64,000 bases of DNA from Jeotgalicoccus coquinae (GTDB lineage Bacteria > Bacillota > Bacilli > Staphylococcales > Salinicoccaceae). The notes below the pieces were generated by a model, which did no database searches, had not been told where the DNA came from, and was given only the letters and a program-made list of their open reading frames with translations. Made by a program: the position numbers and the translations under genes. Location: the NCBI RefSeq assembly GCF_014207425.1, contig NZ_JACHFF010000001.1, forward strand, positions 558,001 to 622,000, in the 5' to 3' direction. Below are positions 9,664 through 18,980 of the stretch, piece after piece (position 1 is the stretch's first letter; each line of letters opens with the position of its first letter).

Positions 9664-10725
9664 ATGGACGAGAGACATAAAGCGATAGATACTGTTATTA
9701 AAAACATGGAAAAGTCATTTGGTAAAGGTGCCGTTATGAAGCTTGGAGACGATGCGGGACGCAAAGTTAAAACAACTTCTTCGGGATCAGTCACATTAGA
9801 TAGAGCACTCGGCGTCGGCGGATATCCGCAGGGACGTATTATAGAAGTGTACGGACCGGAATCATCAGGTAAAACGACTGTAGCCCTGCACGCCATTGCA
9901 GAAGTACAGAGAAACGGCGGCATTGCTGCCTTTATCGATGCAGAGCACGCCCTTGATCCGGAGTACGCAACAAAACTTGGTGTAGATATTGATAACTTAT
10001 ATATTTCACAGCCGGACACCGGTGAACAGGGACTTGAAATTACAGAAGCATTCGTTAGAAGCGGTGCAGTAGACATGGTCGTTGTCGATTCCGTTGCAGC
10101 ACTTACACCGAGAGCTGAAATCGAAGGCGAGATGGGAGACTCTCACATGGGTCTGCAGGCGCGTCTAATGTCACAGGCCTTAAGAAAACTGTCCGGTGCC
10201 ATTTCGAAGAGTAACACGACAGCAATATTCATTAACCAGGTCCGCGAAAAAATCGGAGTTATGTTTGGTAACCCCGAAACGACAACTGGCGGACGTGCGC
10301 TTAAATTCTACAGTTCGGTCCGCCTTGAAGTCCGCCGTGCAGAAAGCTTAAAAATTGGCCAGGACATCGTCGGTAACCGCACGAAAATCAAAGTTGTTAA
10401 AAACAAAGTCGCTCCGCCGTTTAAAGTAGCAGAAGTGGATATTATGTACGGAGAAGGTATTTCACACACAGGTGAAGTTATCGACTTAAGTGTTGAAGAG
10501 GACATCGTTGAGAAAAGCGGTGCGTGGTATTCTTACAATGGCGAACGTCTCGGCCAGGGTAAAGAAAATGCCAAGAAGACACTGAAGGAAAACCCGGAAC
10601 TGTTCGCAGAAATCGAACGTAAATTACGTTCTGCACTTGGATTCGGCGAAGATATTCCTGAAGACGAAAAAGACAAAGATGCCAAAGAAGACGCAGATTT
10701 ATTTGAAAAGGACGAATTAAAATAA
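9664..10725 (+). CDS. recA: Recombinase RecA
   Basis: 353-residue strand-exchange ATPase and LexA co-protease. Walker A is GPESSGKT at residues 64-71. The MAW-type region [22 protein letters not shown], the [29 protein letters not shown] segment and the L2 loop [20 protein letters not shown] are all present in fragments that leave no doubt. The acidic C-terminal tail ([19 protein letters not shown]-type) tunes DNA binding in this family. GGAGGTAC precedes the ATG. The gene has its own LexA-controlled promoter and two hairpins behind it, so it is monocistronic. Confidence 0.98.
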   Translation: MDERHKAIDTVIKNMEKSFGKGAVMKLGDDAGRKVKTTSSGSVTLDRALGVGGYPQGRIIEVYGPESSGKTTVALHAIAEVQRNGGIAAFIDAEHALDPEYATKLGVDIDNLYISQPDTGEQGLEITEAFVRSGAVDMVVVDSVAALTPRAEIEGEMGDSHMGLQARLMSQALRKLSGAISKSNTTAIFINQVREKIGVMFGNPETTTGGRALKFYSSVRLEVRRAESLKIGQDIVGNRTKIKVVKNKVAPPFKVAEVDIMYGEGISHTGEVIDLSVEEDIVEKSGAWYSYNGERLGQGKENAKKTLKENPELFAEIERKLRSALGFGEDIPEDEKDKDAKEDADLFEKDELK

Positions 10726-10732
10726 TAACTGA

Positions 10733-10797
10733 AGCCTGATTTAGACAGGCTGTTCAATCAAGCACCGGTATTATAAATACTCGTGCTTGATTTTCTT
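10733..10797 (+). terminator. Two hairpins after recA, the second a terminator
   Basis: The first is AGCCTG/CAGGCT (10733-10751) without a T-run. The second is ATCAAGCAC (10757-10765) with GTGCTTGAT (10783-10791), followed by TTTTCTTT. The AT-rich stretch between it and rny has several -10-like boxes (for example TATAAT 10823-10828), but no convincing -35 was identified. Confidence 0.8.
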
Positions 10798-10892
10798 TAT
10801 GATTATATTTAGAATTGAATTATATAATATTTTAATTAATACTCATATTATATTTAACACACTTTAGAACCTTAGTTAGGGAGGTGTTTATT

Positions 10893-12452
10893 GTGGACTT
10901 AATAGACATTCTCTTACTCTTACTTGGTATTATTCTGGGTGTTGTTATCGGATATTTTATTGTCAATAATATATTGACTAACAAGCAGCGTCAGGCAAGG
11001 AGTTCAGCTGAACATATTATAAATGAAGCTAAAAAGGAATCCGAAAACCTGAAGAAAGAAAAACTGCTCGAAGCGAAAGAAGAAAACCAAAATCTGAAAG
11101 AAGCGTTTGACAGCGAAATGAATACTCAGCGCAACGACTTGAAAGCGTTTGAAAACAGATTATTGCAGCGTGAGACATCACTTGATCGTAAAAGTGAATC
11201 ACTCGATAAGAAAGATGACATGCTGGAAAACAGAGAAGCTAAAATTGAAGAAAAACAGCAAATGGTTGATGCCAGGGGTAACGAGATTAATGAAAAGATA
11301 AGTCAGCAAGAAACAGAATTATCCCGCATCTCCGGCTTGACGCGCGACGAAGCACGTCAGGAAATGTTCTCTCAGGTAGAACACGAACTGTCACATGATA
11401 TGGCTGTAATGGTTAAGGAAAAGAAAGAAAAAGCAACTCGGGAAGTAGACAAAGAAGCGCGTGAACTGCTCGCACTTACAGCGCAGCGTTACGCAGCCGA
11501 ATACACCAGTGAGTCTACGGTATCAGTAGTCACATTACCGAACGATGAAATGAAAGGCCGCATTATCGGCCGTGAAGGACGAAACATCAGAACGCTTGAA
11601 ACACTGACAGGTGTCGACCTTATTATCGACGACACACCTGAAGCAGTAATACTGTCAGGATTCGATCCAATCAGAAGACAAATTGCGAAGAGCGCACTTG
11701 AAGCACTTGTGCAGGACGGCCGCATTCACCCTGGACGCATTGAAGAAATGGTGGACAAAGCACGCCGCAATATGGAAACTGAAATTCGTGACGCAGGTGA
11801 AGCTGCAGCGTTTGAACTCGATATTCACAATCTTCATCCTGAACTTGCAAAACACTTAGGTAAGATGAAATACCGCTTAAGTTACGGACAAAATGTGCTT
11901 AAGCATTCGATTGAAGTCGGCTACCTCGCAGGTATACTTGCGAGCGAACTCGGCGAAAATGTCGCTTTAGCCCGCCGTGCAGGACTGCTGCACGACATCG
12001 GTAAAGCAATCGACCACGAAATTGAAGGCTCCCATGTAGAAATCGGAGTCGAACTCGCAACCCGTTATAAAGAACAGGATACGGTTATTAATGCGATTCA
12101 GTCACACCACGGTGATGTTGAACCGACAAGTGTCATTTCAATTCTCGTAGCAGCAGCAGATGCACTCTCTGCAGCGCGCCCGGGCGCGCGTCGTGAAACG
12201 CTGGAAAACTACGTTAAACGATTAGAGAGACTCGAGCATATTGCAGAAAGCTACGATGGCGTAGAAAAAACATTTGCAATTCAGGCCGGCCGCGAAATTC
12301 GTGTAATGGTCAGCCCTGAAGATATCGATGACTTAAAAGCACACCGTCTTGCAAGAGACATTAAGAAACGTATAGAAGATGAACTGCAATATCCAGGACA
12401 CATAAAAGTGACAGTTGTCCGCGAGATGAGGGCCATAGAATACGCAAAATAA
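10893..12452 (+). CDS. rny: Ribonuclease Y
   Basis: 519-residue membrane-anchored endoribonuclease that starts mRNA decay. Order: an N-terminal membrane helix ([19 protein letters not shown]), a long coiled coil (about 30-190, rich in Glu/Lys/Gln), a KH domain ([15 protein letters not shown]), and an HD domain with [12 protein letters not shown]. Start choice: GTG at 10884 lies inside the ribosome site GGGAGGTG (10879-10886). GTG at 10893 is correctly spaced and gives the usual length of about 520 residues. The gene follows recA as in staphylococci (cvfA/rny) and ends in a strong terminator. Confidence 0.96.
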   Translation: MDLIDILLLLLGIILGVVIGYFIVNNILTNKQRQARSSAEHIINEAKKESENLKKEKLLEAKEENQNLKEAFDSEMNTQRNDLKAFENRLLQRETSLDRKSESLDKKDDMLENREAKIEEKQQMVDARGNEINEKISQQETELSRISGLTRDEARQEMFSQVEHELSHDMAVMVKEKKEKATREVDKEARELLALTAQRYAAEYTSESTVSVVTLPNDEMKGRIIGREGRNIRTLETLTGVDLIIDDTPEAVILSGFDPIRRQIAKSALEALVQDGRIHPGRIEEMVDKARRNMETEIRDAGEAAAFELDIHNLHPELAKHLGKMKYRLSYGQNVLKHSIEVGYLAGILASELGENVALARRAGLLHDIGKAIDHEIEGSHVEIGVELATRYKEQDTVINAIQSHHGDVEPTSVISILVAAADALSAARPGARRETLENYVKRLERLEHIAESYDGVEKTFAIQAGREIRVMVSPEDIDDLKAHRLARDIKKRIEDELQYPGHIKVTVVREMRAIEYAK

Positions 12453-12487
12453 AAAGATCGGAGACGGAAGTCTCTGATCTTTTTTTG
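12453..12487 (+). terminator. Terminator after rny
   Basis: AAAGATCGGAGAC and GTCTCTGATCTTT form a 13-bp stem (one G-U pair) with a GGAA loop and a run of seven T. Confidence 0.93.
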
Positions 12488-12509
12488 TTTTGGCGGGGGT
12501 GCAGGGTCA

Positions 12510-12664
12510 CATTGAGACAAATAGCGTTAATCGTCTCATCGACTGATAAACATTGAGACAAATAAGACTAATCGTACCAACGAACAGTCTTCAATGAGAT
12601 ACAGAGACATTATTGTCCCAACGAGAGACTCACATTGAGACTAATATCTGTATTCGTCTCAATG
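12510..12664 (+). repeat. Array 1: four quasi-palindromic units, 41-bp period
   Basis: Left arms CATTGAGAC start at 12510, 12551, 12592 and 12633. Right arms (consensus GTCTCAATG) start at 12533, 12574, 12615 and 12656. Each unit is 9-nt arm, 14-nt AT-rich centre, 9-nt arm, then a 9-nt linker. Units 1 and 4 are closest to consensus; units 2 and 3 are worn. Identical architecture recurs at 13933-14087 and 19505-19659. It lies just after the rny terminator and is non-coding. Confidence 0.92.
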
Positions 12665-12931
12665 AGCAAACTTTATCAGTAAATATTATAAACACTATAA
12701 ATCTATAGTATTTAACTGCATCCAAACTTCAATTATACTCCGGTTCATATACGTTTTTATAGAGTAATTGGCAAAATGTCACATACATAAAAAGGTAAAA
12801 ATCAGCTGATTCGTGTAAAAAATCGGACAGTTTTGCTATTTTTGTTTAAACATGAACTTTTTAAAAGGAAATCGCCATTTTCACCTATATATAGAGTAGG
12901 AGATACTTTTTATATATTAGGAGGAGATAGC

Positions 12932-13912
12932 TTGTTTATTAATAATCGTGAAATACCGGTGGAACTATTATATTACAGCGCACTTTCAGCGCGAGCAGAA
13001 TTAACAGCTAATGAGAAATATCAAATGGAAATTGTAAAAAAAGGTTATGAAGGTGAATGTCAGTACGATAAAATCTTCGACGAAATTGATCATTCCAATT
13101 TATATATTTTCAGAGATGTTTATCTGAAAACAGGTAATACAACAACACAGTACGACAGCATCGTCATTACTGATGACAGGGTGACGGTGAATGAAATCAA
13201 AAACTTCCAGGGGGATTTTCATTATTCCAAAGATAACTGGTATAAAAATGGGTATCTGCTGGAAGATGATGCTTTTGCACAACTGAGAAGAGCCCAGGGC
13301 AAACTGATGAGGCTGGCTAAGAACTCTGCATTGAACTTTGAAGTGACAGGTGCACTAATTTTTATCAACGATGATTTCAGGTTAACAAGTGACACCGATG
13401 CTATTTGGGATAAAACAATTGTCAGGAGTCATTTACGAAGTTATCTTCGAAATCTGAACAATGCTCAAAGAGGAAATAAAGCGAAGAAAATAGCCAACAT
13501 CATAAATAAGCATAGAGTAAACAATACTTATTTTAACGAGAAAGCGGATATATCCCGGCTCAAATCAGGGTTCTATTGCGGAGAATGCAGGAGCTATAAT
13601 CTGATAAAAAGACGATTTCATTTTACATGTGGTAATTGCGGGACAATTGAGACCAGCGAAACTCATCTTTTACGTGCGATAAGTGATCATAAGTATTTAT
13701 TCTATAATCAGCCTATTACAAAAAAAACAATTCTCCGCTTAATTGACCATCAGCTCCCTAAGTCAACTTTGGCAAGAATGATGAACAAACATTGTAATAT
13801 TGAATATAAAGGGCGAAGCTCTACATATAAATATAAGTATTATGATTTTAATGCTGCATTAAAGATTATAAAAGGCTGCAGATATAAGAATACAATTATA
13901 AAACCTATGTAA
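12932..13912 (+). CDS. NERD-domain protein with C-terminal zinc ribbon
   Basis: About 326 residues. An N-terminal NERD (nuclease-related) domain spans about residues 25-135, with KKGYEGECQYDKIFDEI, a QYDSIVITDDRVTVNEIKNF core and a following LRRAQGKL helix. A four-cysteine zinc ribbon lies near 214-240 (CGEC...CGNC). The NERD fold is related to nucleases, but its activity is not established. Start choice: the frame is open from TTG 12833 without a ribosome site, whereas TAGGAGGAGA (12918-12927) sits before TTG at 12932, so 12932 is preferred. It is AT-rich compared with neighbours and lies between two 41-bp-period arrays, which suggests an acquired unit. No partner gene is adjacent. Confidence 0.8.
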   Translation: MFINNREIPVELLYYSALSARAELTANEKYQMEIVKKGYEGECQYDKIFDEIDHSNLYIFRDVYLKTGNTTTQYDSIVITDDRVTVNEIKNFQGDFHYSKDNWYKNGYLLEDDAFAQLRRAQGKLMRLAKNSALNFEVTGALIFINDDFRLTSDTDAIWDKTIVRSHLRSYLRNLNNAQRGNKAKKIANIINKHRVNNTYFNEKADISRLKSGFYCGECRSYNLIKRRFHFTCGNCGTIETSETHLLRAISDHKYLFYNQPITKKTILRLIDHQLPKSTLARMMNKHCNIEYKGRSSTYKYKYYDFNAALKIIKGCRYKNTIIKPM

Positions 13913-13932
13913 ATGGAAGTCGTGAAGGCTCA

Positions 13933-14087
13933 CATTGAGACGAAAACATTTTAGTGTCTTAATGAACACGCCACATTGAGACAAAAAATAAGCATCGCCC
14001 CAATGAGAGCGTCGCATTGGGACAAATACTTCAAATCGTCCCATCGAAGGATGCACAATGAGACGCAGACAGTTAATCGTCTCAATG
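13933..14087 (+). repeat. Array 2: four quasi-palindromic units, 41-bp period
   Basis: Left arms (CATTGAGAC type) start at 13933, 13974, 14015 and 14056. Right arms start at 13956, 13997, 14038 and 14079. The spacing is exactly as in array 1 (9-14-9-9). Unit 4 carries a full GTCTCAATG right arm; arm variants are CATTGGGAC, CAATGAGAC, GCCCCAATG and GTCCCATCG. It lies between the NERD gene and the ymdB promoter. Confidence 0.92.
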
Positions 14088-14146
14088 AGCGAAATACAAT
14101 CACCCCAACCCACAAATCTCCCTCTATTATCCACCGCAAAATAATG

Positions 14147-14152
14147 TATAAT
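14147..14152 (+). promoter_or_regulatory. -10 box of ymdB
   Basis: TGTATAAT with a TATAAT hexamer about 25 bp before the ymdB start. No clear -35 was identified; the array 2 edge lies further upstream. Confidence 0.5.
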
Positions 14153-14176
14153 TAACACAATAGATAGGGTGATTTG

Positions 14177-14935
14177 ATGAGAATTTTATTCATTGGAGAT
14201 GTAGTCGGAAAAATTGGCCGACGCATGATTAAAAATTATTTGCCGGCTCTGAAAAGAGAACACGGTGCACATTTTACGATTGTTAATGGTGAAAATGCGG
14301 CGCACGGTAAAGGTATAACTGAAAGTACTTATAAAGAAATTTTAAACGGCGGTGCGGATTTTATCACGCTGGGCAACCATGCTTTCGCTAAACGCGAAGT
14401 GTATGAGCTGCTGGAAAAAGACGTGAAAATGGTGCGTCCGGCAAACTTCCCGGAAGGGACGCCCGGTGACGGCAGCCGCGTTGTTAATATTAACGGCAAA
14501 AAGCTTTTAATTGTTAACCTGCAGGCGCGCAGTTTCCTTGAGCCGATTGAGAATCCGTTTAAAGTAATCGATAAAATTCTCGAAGAGAATGAATATGATG
14601 CTGCATTCGTTGATTTCCACAGCGAGACGACGAGTGAGTCGATTGCGATGGGTTATCATCTCGACGGGCGTGTGAATGCTGTAGTCGGCACACATACGCA
14701 CGTGCAGACGAACGATGCGACGCGTCTGCCGAATGGCACAGTTTACATCACTGATGTCGGCATGACCGGTTTTAAAGATGGAATATTAGGTATCAGAAAA
14801 GACGAAGTCATCCGCAGATTTATTACGAACCTGCCTGAACGCCACGTTGTTCCTGATGAAGGCAAGGGTGTTATCAGCGGTGTCATTATCGATACTGACA
14901 GCAAAACAATTAAAAACTTTAAAATCGAAGAGTAA
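14177..14935 (+). CDS. ymdB: YmdB-family metallophosphodiesterase
   Basis: 252-residue calcineurin-like phosphodiesterase, MRILFIGDVVGKIGRR at the N-terminus, with IVNGENAAHGKGIT, LGNHAFAKRE, VDFHSETTSE and VGTHTHVQTND supplying the metal ligands. YmdB hydrolyses 2',3'-cyclic nucleotides in Bacillus and affects biofilm and motility decisions. In this cluster it follows rny. The ATG at 14177 is preferred over the adjoining TTG at 14174 because AGGGTGAT (14166-14173) is better placed and homologues begin MRILFIGD. Confidence 0.93.
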   Translation: MRILFIGDVVGKIGRRMIKNYLPALKREHGAHFTIVNGENAAHGKGITESTYKEILNGGADFITLGNHAFAKREVYELLEKDVKMVRPANFPEGTPGDGSRVVNINGKKLLIVNLQARSFLEPIENPFKVIDKILEENEYDAAFVDFHSETTSESIAMGYHLDGRVNAVVGTHTHVQTNDATRLPNGTVYITDVGMTGFKDGILGIRKDEVIRRFITNLPERHVVPDEGKGVISGVIIDTDSKTIKNFKIEE

Positions 14936-14942
14936 CAGCATG

Positions 14943-14984
14943 AAAAAGCGGGCGCACCGGGACACAGAGCGTCCGCTTTTTGCA
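14943..14984 (+). terminator. Terminator after ymdB
   Basis: AAAAAGCGGGCGC pairs with GCGTCCGCTTTTT around a GC-rich loop. It closes ymdB before the ABC exporter genes. Confidence 0.9.
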
Positions 14985-15139
14985 TCCGGAAATAAAAATT
15001 AAATTTTCAGTTCAAGTTTAGTGAAAATTATGTCACTTTTATGGCATAATATAATTAATTCGGATTTCGAAAGAATATTATTCAGGGGAATTTGCAGCAA
15101 TCCGGCATTCACGTCACAGAAACAAAGGATGGGTTCACA

Positions 15140-16861
15140 ATGATTACAGTTTACCGCTATGCCATGAAGTACAAATGGATGATTTTTATTGCCTTATTTT
15201 TTATGTTTATCGAACTGTCTGTCGAGCTGATTCAGCCGCTGTTCATCCAGCAGATTATCGACAACGGAATTATGATTAACAGTATCGACAATGTAATTTT
15301 CTACCTGCTGGTCATGTTCGGGATATCGCTGATTGCACTCCTTGCAGGGATATTTAATACATACTTTACAAGTCATTTAACGAACATGTTCGGTTATGAT
15401 CTCAGGATGGCAATTTTCACCCGGGTACAGCATTTCACGCTTGCGACGTTATCGCGTTTTTCGACGTCCAGTCTGATTACCCGGATGACGCAGGATGTGC
15501 TGCAGACAGAAATGCTGCTTTTCATGAGTTTGCGCATACTGCTCCGTGCACCGCTGCTCGTTATCGGATCGCTCGTTATGTCATTCCTTGTCAATCCGAC
15601 GCTTGGTTTGTATTTATCGCTGCTGACACCGATTCTCGCAATATTTCTGTTTTTCGCATCGAAAAAAGGGGCGGAAATATTCCTCCGGGTACAGCACTGG
15701 CTCGACAGAATTAACCGTTTCATTCAACAGAATTTAGAAGCGGTCAGACTGATAAAAGCCAATGACACGGGGGGCTACGAAACCGGGAAGTTTGGAAAAG
15801 TCGCAGCCAGACTGCGCGACGATACAATATTTGCCTTAAGACTGATGGAATCGATACTTCCAGTACTGCTCCTGATTATGAACGGCAGTCTGCTGCTCGT
15901 ATTGTGGGTAGCTTCAGACCTGCTTCAGACGAATGAAGTTGCGGTCGGTGAAATTGTAGCCGTCATTAACTACGCACTCCGTATGCAGGGCGGATTCTCG
16001 ATGTTTGCGTTTCTGATCATCGCTTCATCAAGAGCGAAAGCTTCGAGTGACCGTATCAGTGAAATACTTCATGCACCAATTGCTGTTGAAGAGAAAGAAA
16101 CGTTTGAGGCAGCTGACAGTGCAGGTACGGTTAAATTTGAAAACGTATCGTTTAAATATCCGAACACGGGACGCTATGTGCTGAAGGATATTTCATTTGA
16201 AATTCACGATAATGAAAACTTCGTCATTATGGGCGGCACCGGTTCAGGCAAGAGTTCTTTAATCAGTCTGATACCGAATATGTATGATGCGACAGACGGT
16301 AACGTGATTGTTAACGGCAAAAACGTGCTGGACTGGCACACAGCGGAACTCAGACAGACGATCGGCTACGTGCCGCAGCGTGCGATTTTATTTACCGGCA
16401 GTATTTATGAAAACCTGCTGTGGGGCAATCTGCACGCTGAGGAAGATGATGTGTTTATGTCTTCTGAAAAAGCGCAGATACATGATAATATTATGAATTT
16501 TGATGATACGTATGAAACACCGGTCGGTCAGATGGGTGTGACATTATCCGGCGGTCAGAAGCAGCGTCTGTCAATTGCGCGTGCACTGGTGAGAAAACCG
16601 TCAATTCTCATATTGGATGATTCAACATCGGCACTCGATGTCAAAACTGAAAACAATTTATGGGATGCACTGGAAGGCGAAAACGTAACACGTATAGTTA
16701 TTACGCAGAAGATATCGACTGCTGAACAGGCGGGCCGGGTACTGCTGCTGGACGATGGTATGATTTCCGCTCTAGGGACCCATGATGAGCTGCTCCGGAC
16801 ATCATCACTGTACAGAGAAATCTACGAATCGCAGAAAAAAGGGGGCCATCTCGATGACTAA
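15140..16861 (+). CDS. Heterodimeric ABC exporter, subunit with degenerate ATP site
   Basis: About 573 residues: six-helix exporter domain, then ATPase domain. Walker A is GGTGSGKSS and the signature is canonical (LSGGQKQR). Walker B ends DDSTSALD, with Asp in place of the catalytic Glu, and the switch His is Gln (VITQKIS). The next gene has the complementary pattern, so the two form a heterodimeric exporter with one consensus and one degenerate ATP site, as in BmrCD or TM287/288. Start choice: TTG 15092 has AGGGGA only two nt away; ATG 15140 has AAAGGATGG at good spacing and gives the normal N-terminus MITVYRYAMKYKW. The substrate could be a drug, lipid or peptide and cannot be read from sequence. 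Confidence 0.88.
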   Translation: MITVYRYAMKYKWMIFIALFFMFIELSVELIQPLFIQQIIDNGIMINSIDNVIFYLLVMFGISLIALLAGIFNTYFTSHLTNMFGYDLRMAIFTRVQHFTLATLSRFSTSSLITRMTQDVLQTEMLLFMSLRILLRAPLLVIGSLVMSFLVNPTLGLYLSLLTPILAIFLFFASKKGAEIFLRVQHWLDRINRFIQQNLEAVRLIKANDTGGYETGKFGKVAARLRDDTIFALRLMESILPVLLLIMNGSLLLVLWVASDLLQTNEVAVGEIVAVINYALRMQGGFSMFAFLIIASSRAKASSDRISEILHAPIAVEEKETFEAADSAGTVKFENVSFKYPNTGRYVLKDISFEIHDNENFVIMGGTGSGKSSLISLIPNMYDATDGNVIVNGKNVLDWHTAELRQTIGYVPQRAILFTGSIYENLLWGNLHAEEDDVFMSSEKAQIHDNIMNFDDTYETPVGQMGVTLSGGQKQRLSIARALVRKPSILILDDSTSALDVKTENNLWDALEGENVTRIVITQKISTAEQAGRVLLLDDGMISALGTHDELLRTSSLYREIYESQKKGGHLDD

Positions 16862-18671
16862 CTTTTTTGCACGGCCGTTTGGGCACGAGCCTCTTATATC
16901 AAAAGAAGATATCGGAAAGAACAAACGTTCAAACAAAAACAAAGCGGATAATATGGGGCAGACTTTAAAACGAATCTGGCAGTTTATGCGCGGTGAACGA
17001 AAGAGATTATACCTTATAATTTCACTCGTAGTTGTAACGAGTCTCCTCAGCATTGTCGGACCGTTTTTAGTCGGACGCATCGTGGATAATTACTTTATCC
17101 CGCGTGAGCTCGACGGACTGTTCCGCATACTGATGATTCTGCTCGCATCATATGTCCTGCTGTCGGCGACGACATTTATTCAGGCTTACCTGATGGTCGG
17201 ACTGTCACAGCGCACAATATACAACTTAAGGCATCACCTGTTTGAACATATGCAGGAACTGCCTGTCACATTTTACGATAAACGTCAGCACGGTGAATTA
17301 ATGAGCCGGATGACGAACGATATTGAAACATTATCCCAGACGATGAACTCATCGTTCATTCAATTTACGACGAGTATCGTCACGCTGATCGGTACGTTTT
17401 CGGTCATGCTTTATTTAAGCCCGCTGTTAACATTCCTGACAGCGCTGATTATTCCGATCCTGATTGTCAGTGTCCGTTTTATTACAAACCGTACCGGTCC
17501 GCTGTTTAAAATGCGTCAGCGCCGTACGGGTGAGCTGAACGGTTACATTGAGGAGATAGTTTCGGGACAGGAAATCGTTAAAGTGTTCTCTCAGGAAGAC
17601 CGTGCGGTAAAAAACTTTGAAAGCCGTGCGAGAAACTTAAGAGAAGTGACGTTCTGGGCGAACCTGTACTCGGGATTCATTCCCAAAATCATGAATATGC
17701 TGAACAACGTTTCATTTACGATTGTTGCCGGTGCAGGGGGTATTCTCGCACTGACAACGAACGGTGTAGTGACTGTCGGTATTATCGTTGTCTTTGCGGA
17801 ATATGCCCGCCAGTTTACGCGCCCGCTTGCGGATTTATCGAACCAGTTAAACCAGGTGCTTTCAGCCATCGCAGGGGCGGAACGTGTCTTCCAGATTCTC
17901 GATACACCGTCAGAATCAAACGAAGGAAAAATTACTGACAAGGTAATAACAGGGCACATTGAATTCGATGATGTCACATTTTCATACAGTAAAGAACAAA
18001 AAAACCCGACGATTAAAAATCTGTCATTCGATGTAAAACCGGGTGAATCAGTCGCGCTGATCGGTGCGACGGGGGCAGGCAAGACGACAGTCATGCAGCT
18101 CCTCGCCAGATTCTACGAAACAGATAAAGGACGTATTCTTGTCGACGGGGAAAACATTAAGGACTACTCGCGTACCAATATCCGTTCACAGACAGCATTC
18201 GTGCTGCAGGATCCGTATCTGTTTGAAGCGACAATCCGTGAAAACATCCGCTACGGCAGAATGGATGCAACGGACGATGAAGTAGTGGAAGCTGCGAAAG
18301 TAGCAAATGCACACGACTTTATTATGACGCTTGAACAGGGGTACGATACTGTACTGGATCTGGATGAGGGCTTTATCTCGCAGGGACAGAAACAGCTGAT
18401 TTCAATTGCGAGAGCATTAATTACCGACCCGGCCATTCTGCTGCTTGACGAAGCAACATCGAGCATCGATACGATTACCGAATTAAAAATTCAGGAATCG
18501 CTGGAACGCTTAATGAAAGGGCGGACGAGTATTATTATCGCCCACAGACTCAACACGATAAAAGCCGTGGACCGGATATTCGTGCTCGGGCAGGGAGAAC
18601 TGCTTGAAGCGGGTACGGAAGAAGAACTGCTTGCACACCGCGGCAAATACTACGATATGGTGAATCAGTAA
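16854..18671 (+). CDS. Heterodimeric ABC exporter, subunit with catalytic Glu
   Basis: 605 residues with a longer N-terminal cytoplasmic tail, six-helix domain and ATPase. Walker A is GATGAGKTT, Walker B ends DEATSSID with catalytic Glu, and the switch His is present (IAHRLNT). The signature is changed to ISQGQKQ. Together with the preceding subunit this gives one complete ATP site (this Walker A/B plus the partner's LSGGQ) and one degenerate site. ATG overlaps the previous stop (ATGACTAA), so the two are translationally coupled. The upstream in-frame start at 16782 lies deep inside the previous gene and has no ribosome site. Confidence 0.9.
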   Translation: MTNFFARPFGHEPLISKEDIGKNKRSNKNKADNMGQTLKRIWQFMRGERKRLYLIISLVVVTSLLSIVGPFLVGRIVDNYFIPRELDGLFRILMILLASYVLLSATTFIQAYLMVGLSQRTIYNLRHHLFEHMQELPVTFYDKRQHGELMSRMTNDIETLSQTMNSSFIQFTTSIVTLIGTFSVMLYLSPLLTFLTALIIPILIVSVRFITNRTGPLFKMRQRRTGELNGYIEEIVSGQEIVKVFSQEDRAVKNFESRARNLREVTFWANLYSGFIPKIMNMLNNVSFTIVAGAGGILALTTNGVVTVGIIVVFAEYARQFTRPLADLSNQLNQVLSAIAGAERVFQILDTPSESNEGKITDKVITGHIEFDDVTFSYSKEQKNPTIKNLSFDVKPGESVALIGATGAGKTTVMQLLARFYETDKGRILVDGENIKDYSRTNIRSQTAFVLQDPYLFEATIRENIRYGRMDATDDEVVEAAKVANAHDFIMTLEQGYDTVLDLDEGFISQGQKQLISIARALITDPAILLLDEATSSIDTITELKIQESLERLMKGRTSIIIAHRLNTIKAVDRIFVLGQGELLEAGTEEELLAHRGKYYDMVNQ

Positions 18672-18675
18672 AATT

Positions 18676-18717
18676 AAAGCCGCACCCGGATTCCAAAGAG
18701 GAGTCAGGTGCGGTTTT
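18676..18717 (+). terminator. Terminator after the ABC exporter operon
   Basis: AAAGCCGCACC pairs with GGTGCGGTTTT across a 20-nt loop. The T-run is short (TTTT). Confidence 0.75.
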
Positions 18718-18765
18718 ACATCTGTACACGACTGCGTTAAGATAGAATCAATTAAATAAAGCACA

Positions 18766-18885
18766 CCACTGGAGGTGCCCTTAAGGGGCTGAGAAATACT
18801 CTTAATACCTGATCTGGATTATGCCAGCGTAGGGAAGTGGCATAGATTCGTTATGCACACTCCAGGGGTAAGAGTGTGCATTTTT
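18766..18885 (+). promoter_or_regulatory. TPP riboswitch (THI element) with terminator
   Basis: The aptamer spans about 18766-18842. It has closing stem CCACT/AGTGG, GGTGCC, the conserved CTGAGA, ACCTGATCTGGATTATGCCAG and CGTAGGGAA. The expression platform is a perfect 10-bp hairpin ATGCACACTC (18853-18862) with GAGTGTGCAT (18872-18881) plus T-run, so TPP binding should stop transcription. The next gene is ricA. The thiamine gene thiW lies further on, behind another terminator. Confidence 0.93.
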
Positions 18886-18939
18886 GTACTTTGACAAACG
18901 AATCAGGAGATTTACATTTAATAAATGAGAGCTTTCATA

Positions 18940-18945
18940 TATAAT
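18940..18945 (+). promoter_or_regulatory. Possible -10 box of ricA
   Basis: TATAAT about 35 bp before the ricA ATG, downstream of the riboswitch terminator. A TTGACA (18891-18896) lies too far upstream to be its -35, so the promoter is uncertain. Confidence 0.4.
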
Positions 18946-18980
18946 GAATGATATATATCAACTAAAAGGTGGAACTTCGA

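Noticed and set aside
12281-12561. Two minus-strand open frames over the rny end and array 1
   Set aside because: They cross the rny terminator and repeat units; the products are repeat translations without family likeness.
12833-12931. Longer N-terminus of the NERD protein from TTG 12833
   Set aside because: No ribosome site at 12833, while TAGGAGGAGA directly precedes TTG 12932.
12510-14087. CRISPR array
   Set aside because: Units are imperfect palindromes of 32 bp with 9-nt linkers, only four per array, with drifting arms and no cas genes in the window.
13859-14158. Minus-strand open frames over array 2
   Set aside because: Translated repeats (alternating Ser/Leu/Arg-rich), no ribosome site. 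The 41-bp period is not a multiple of three, so coding conservation is not expected.
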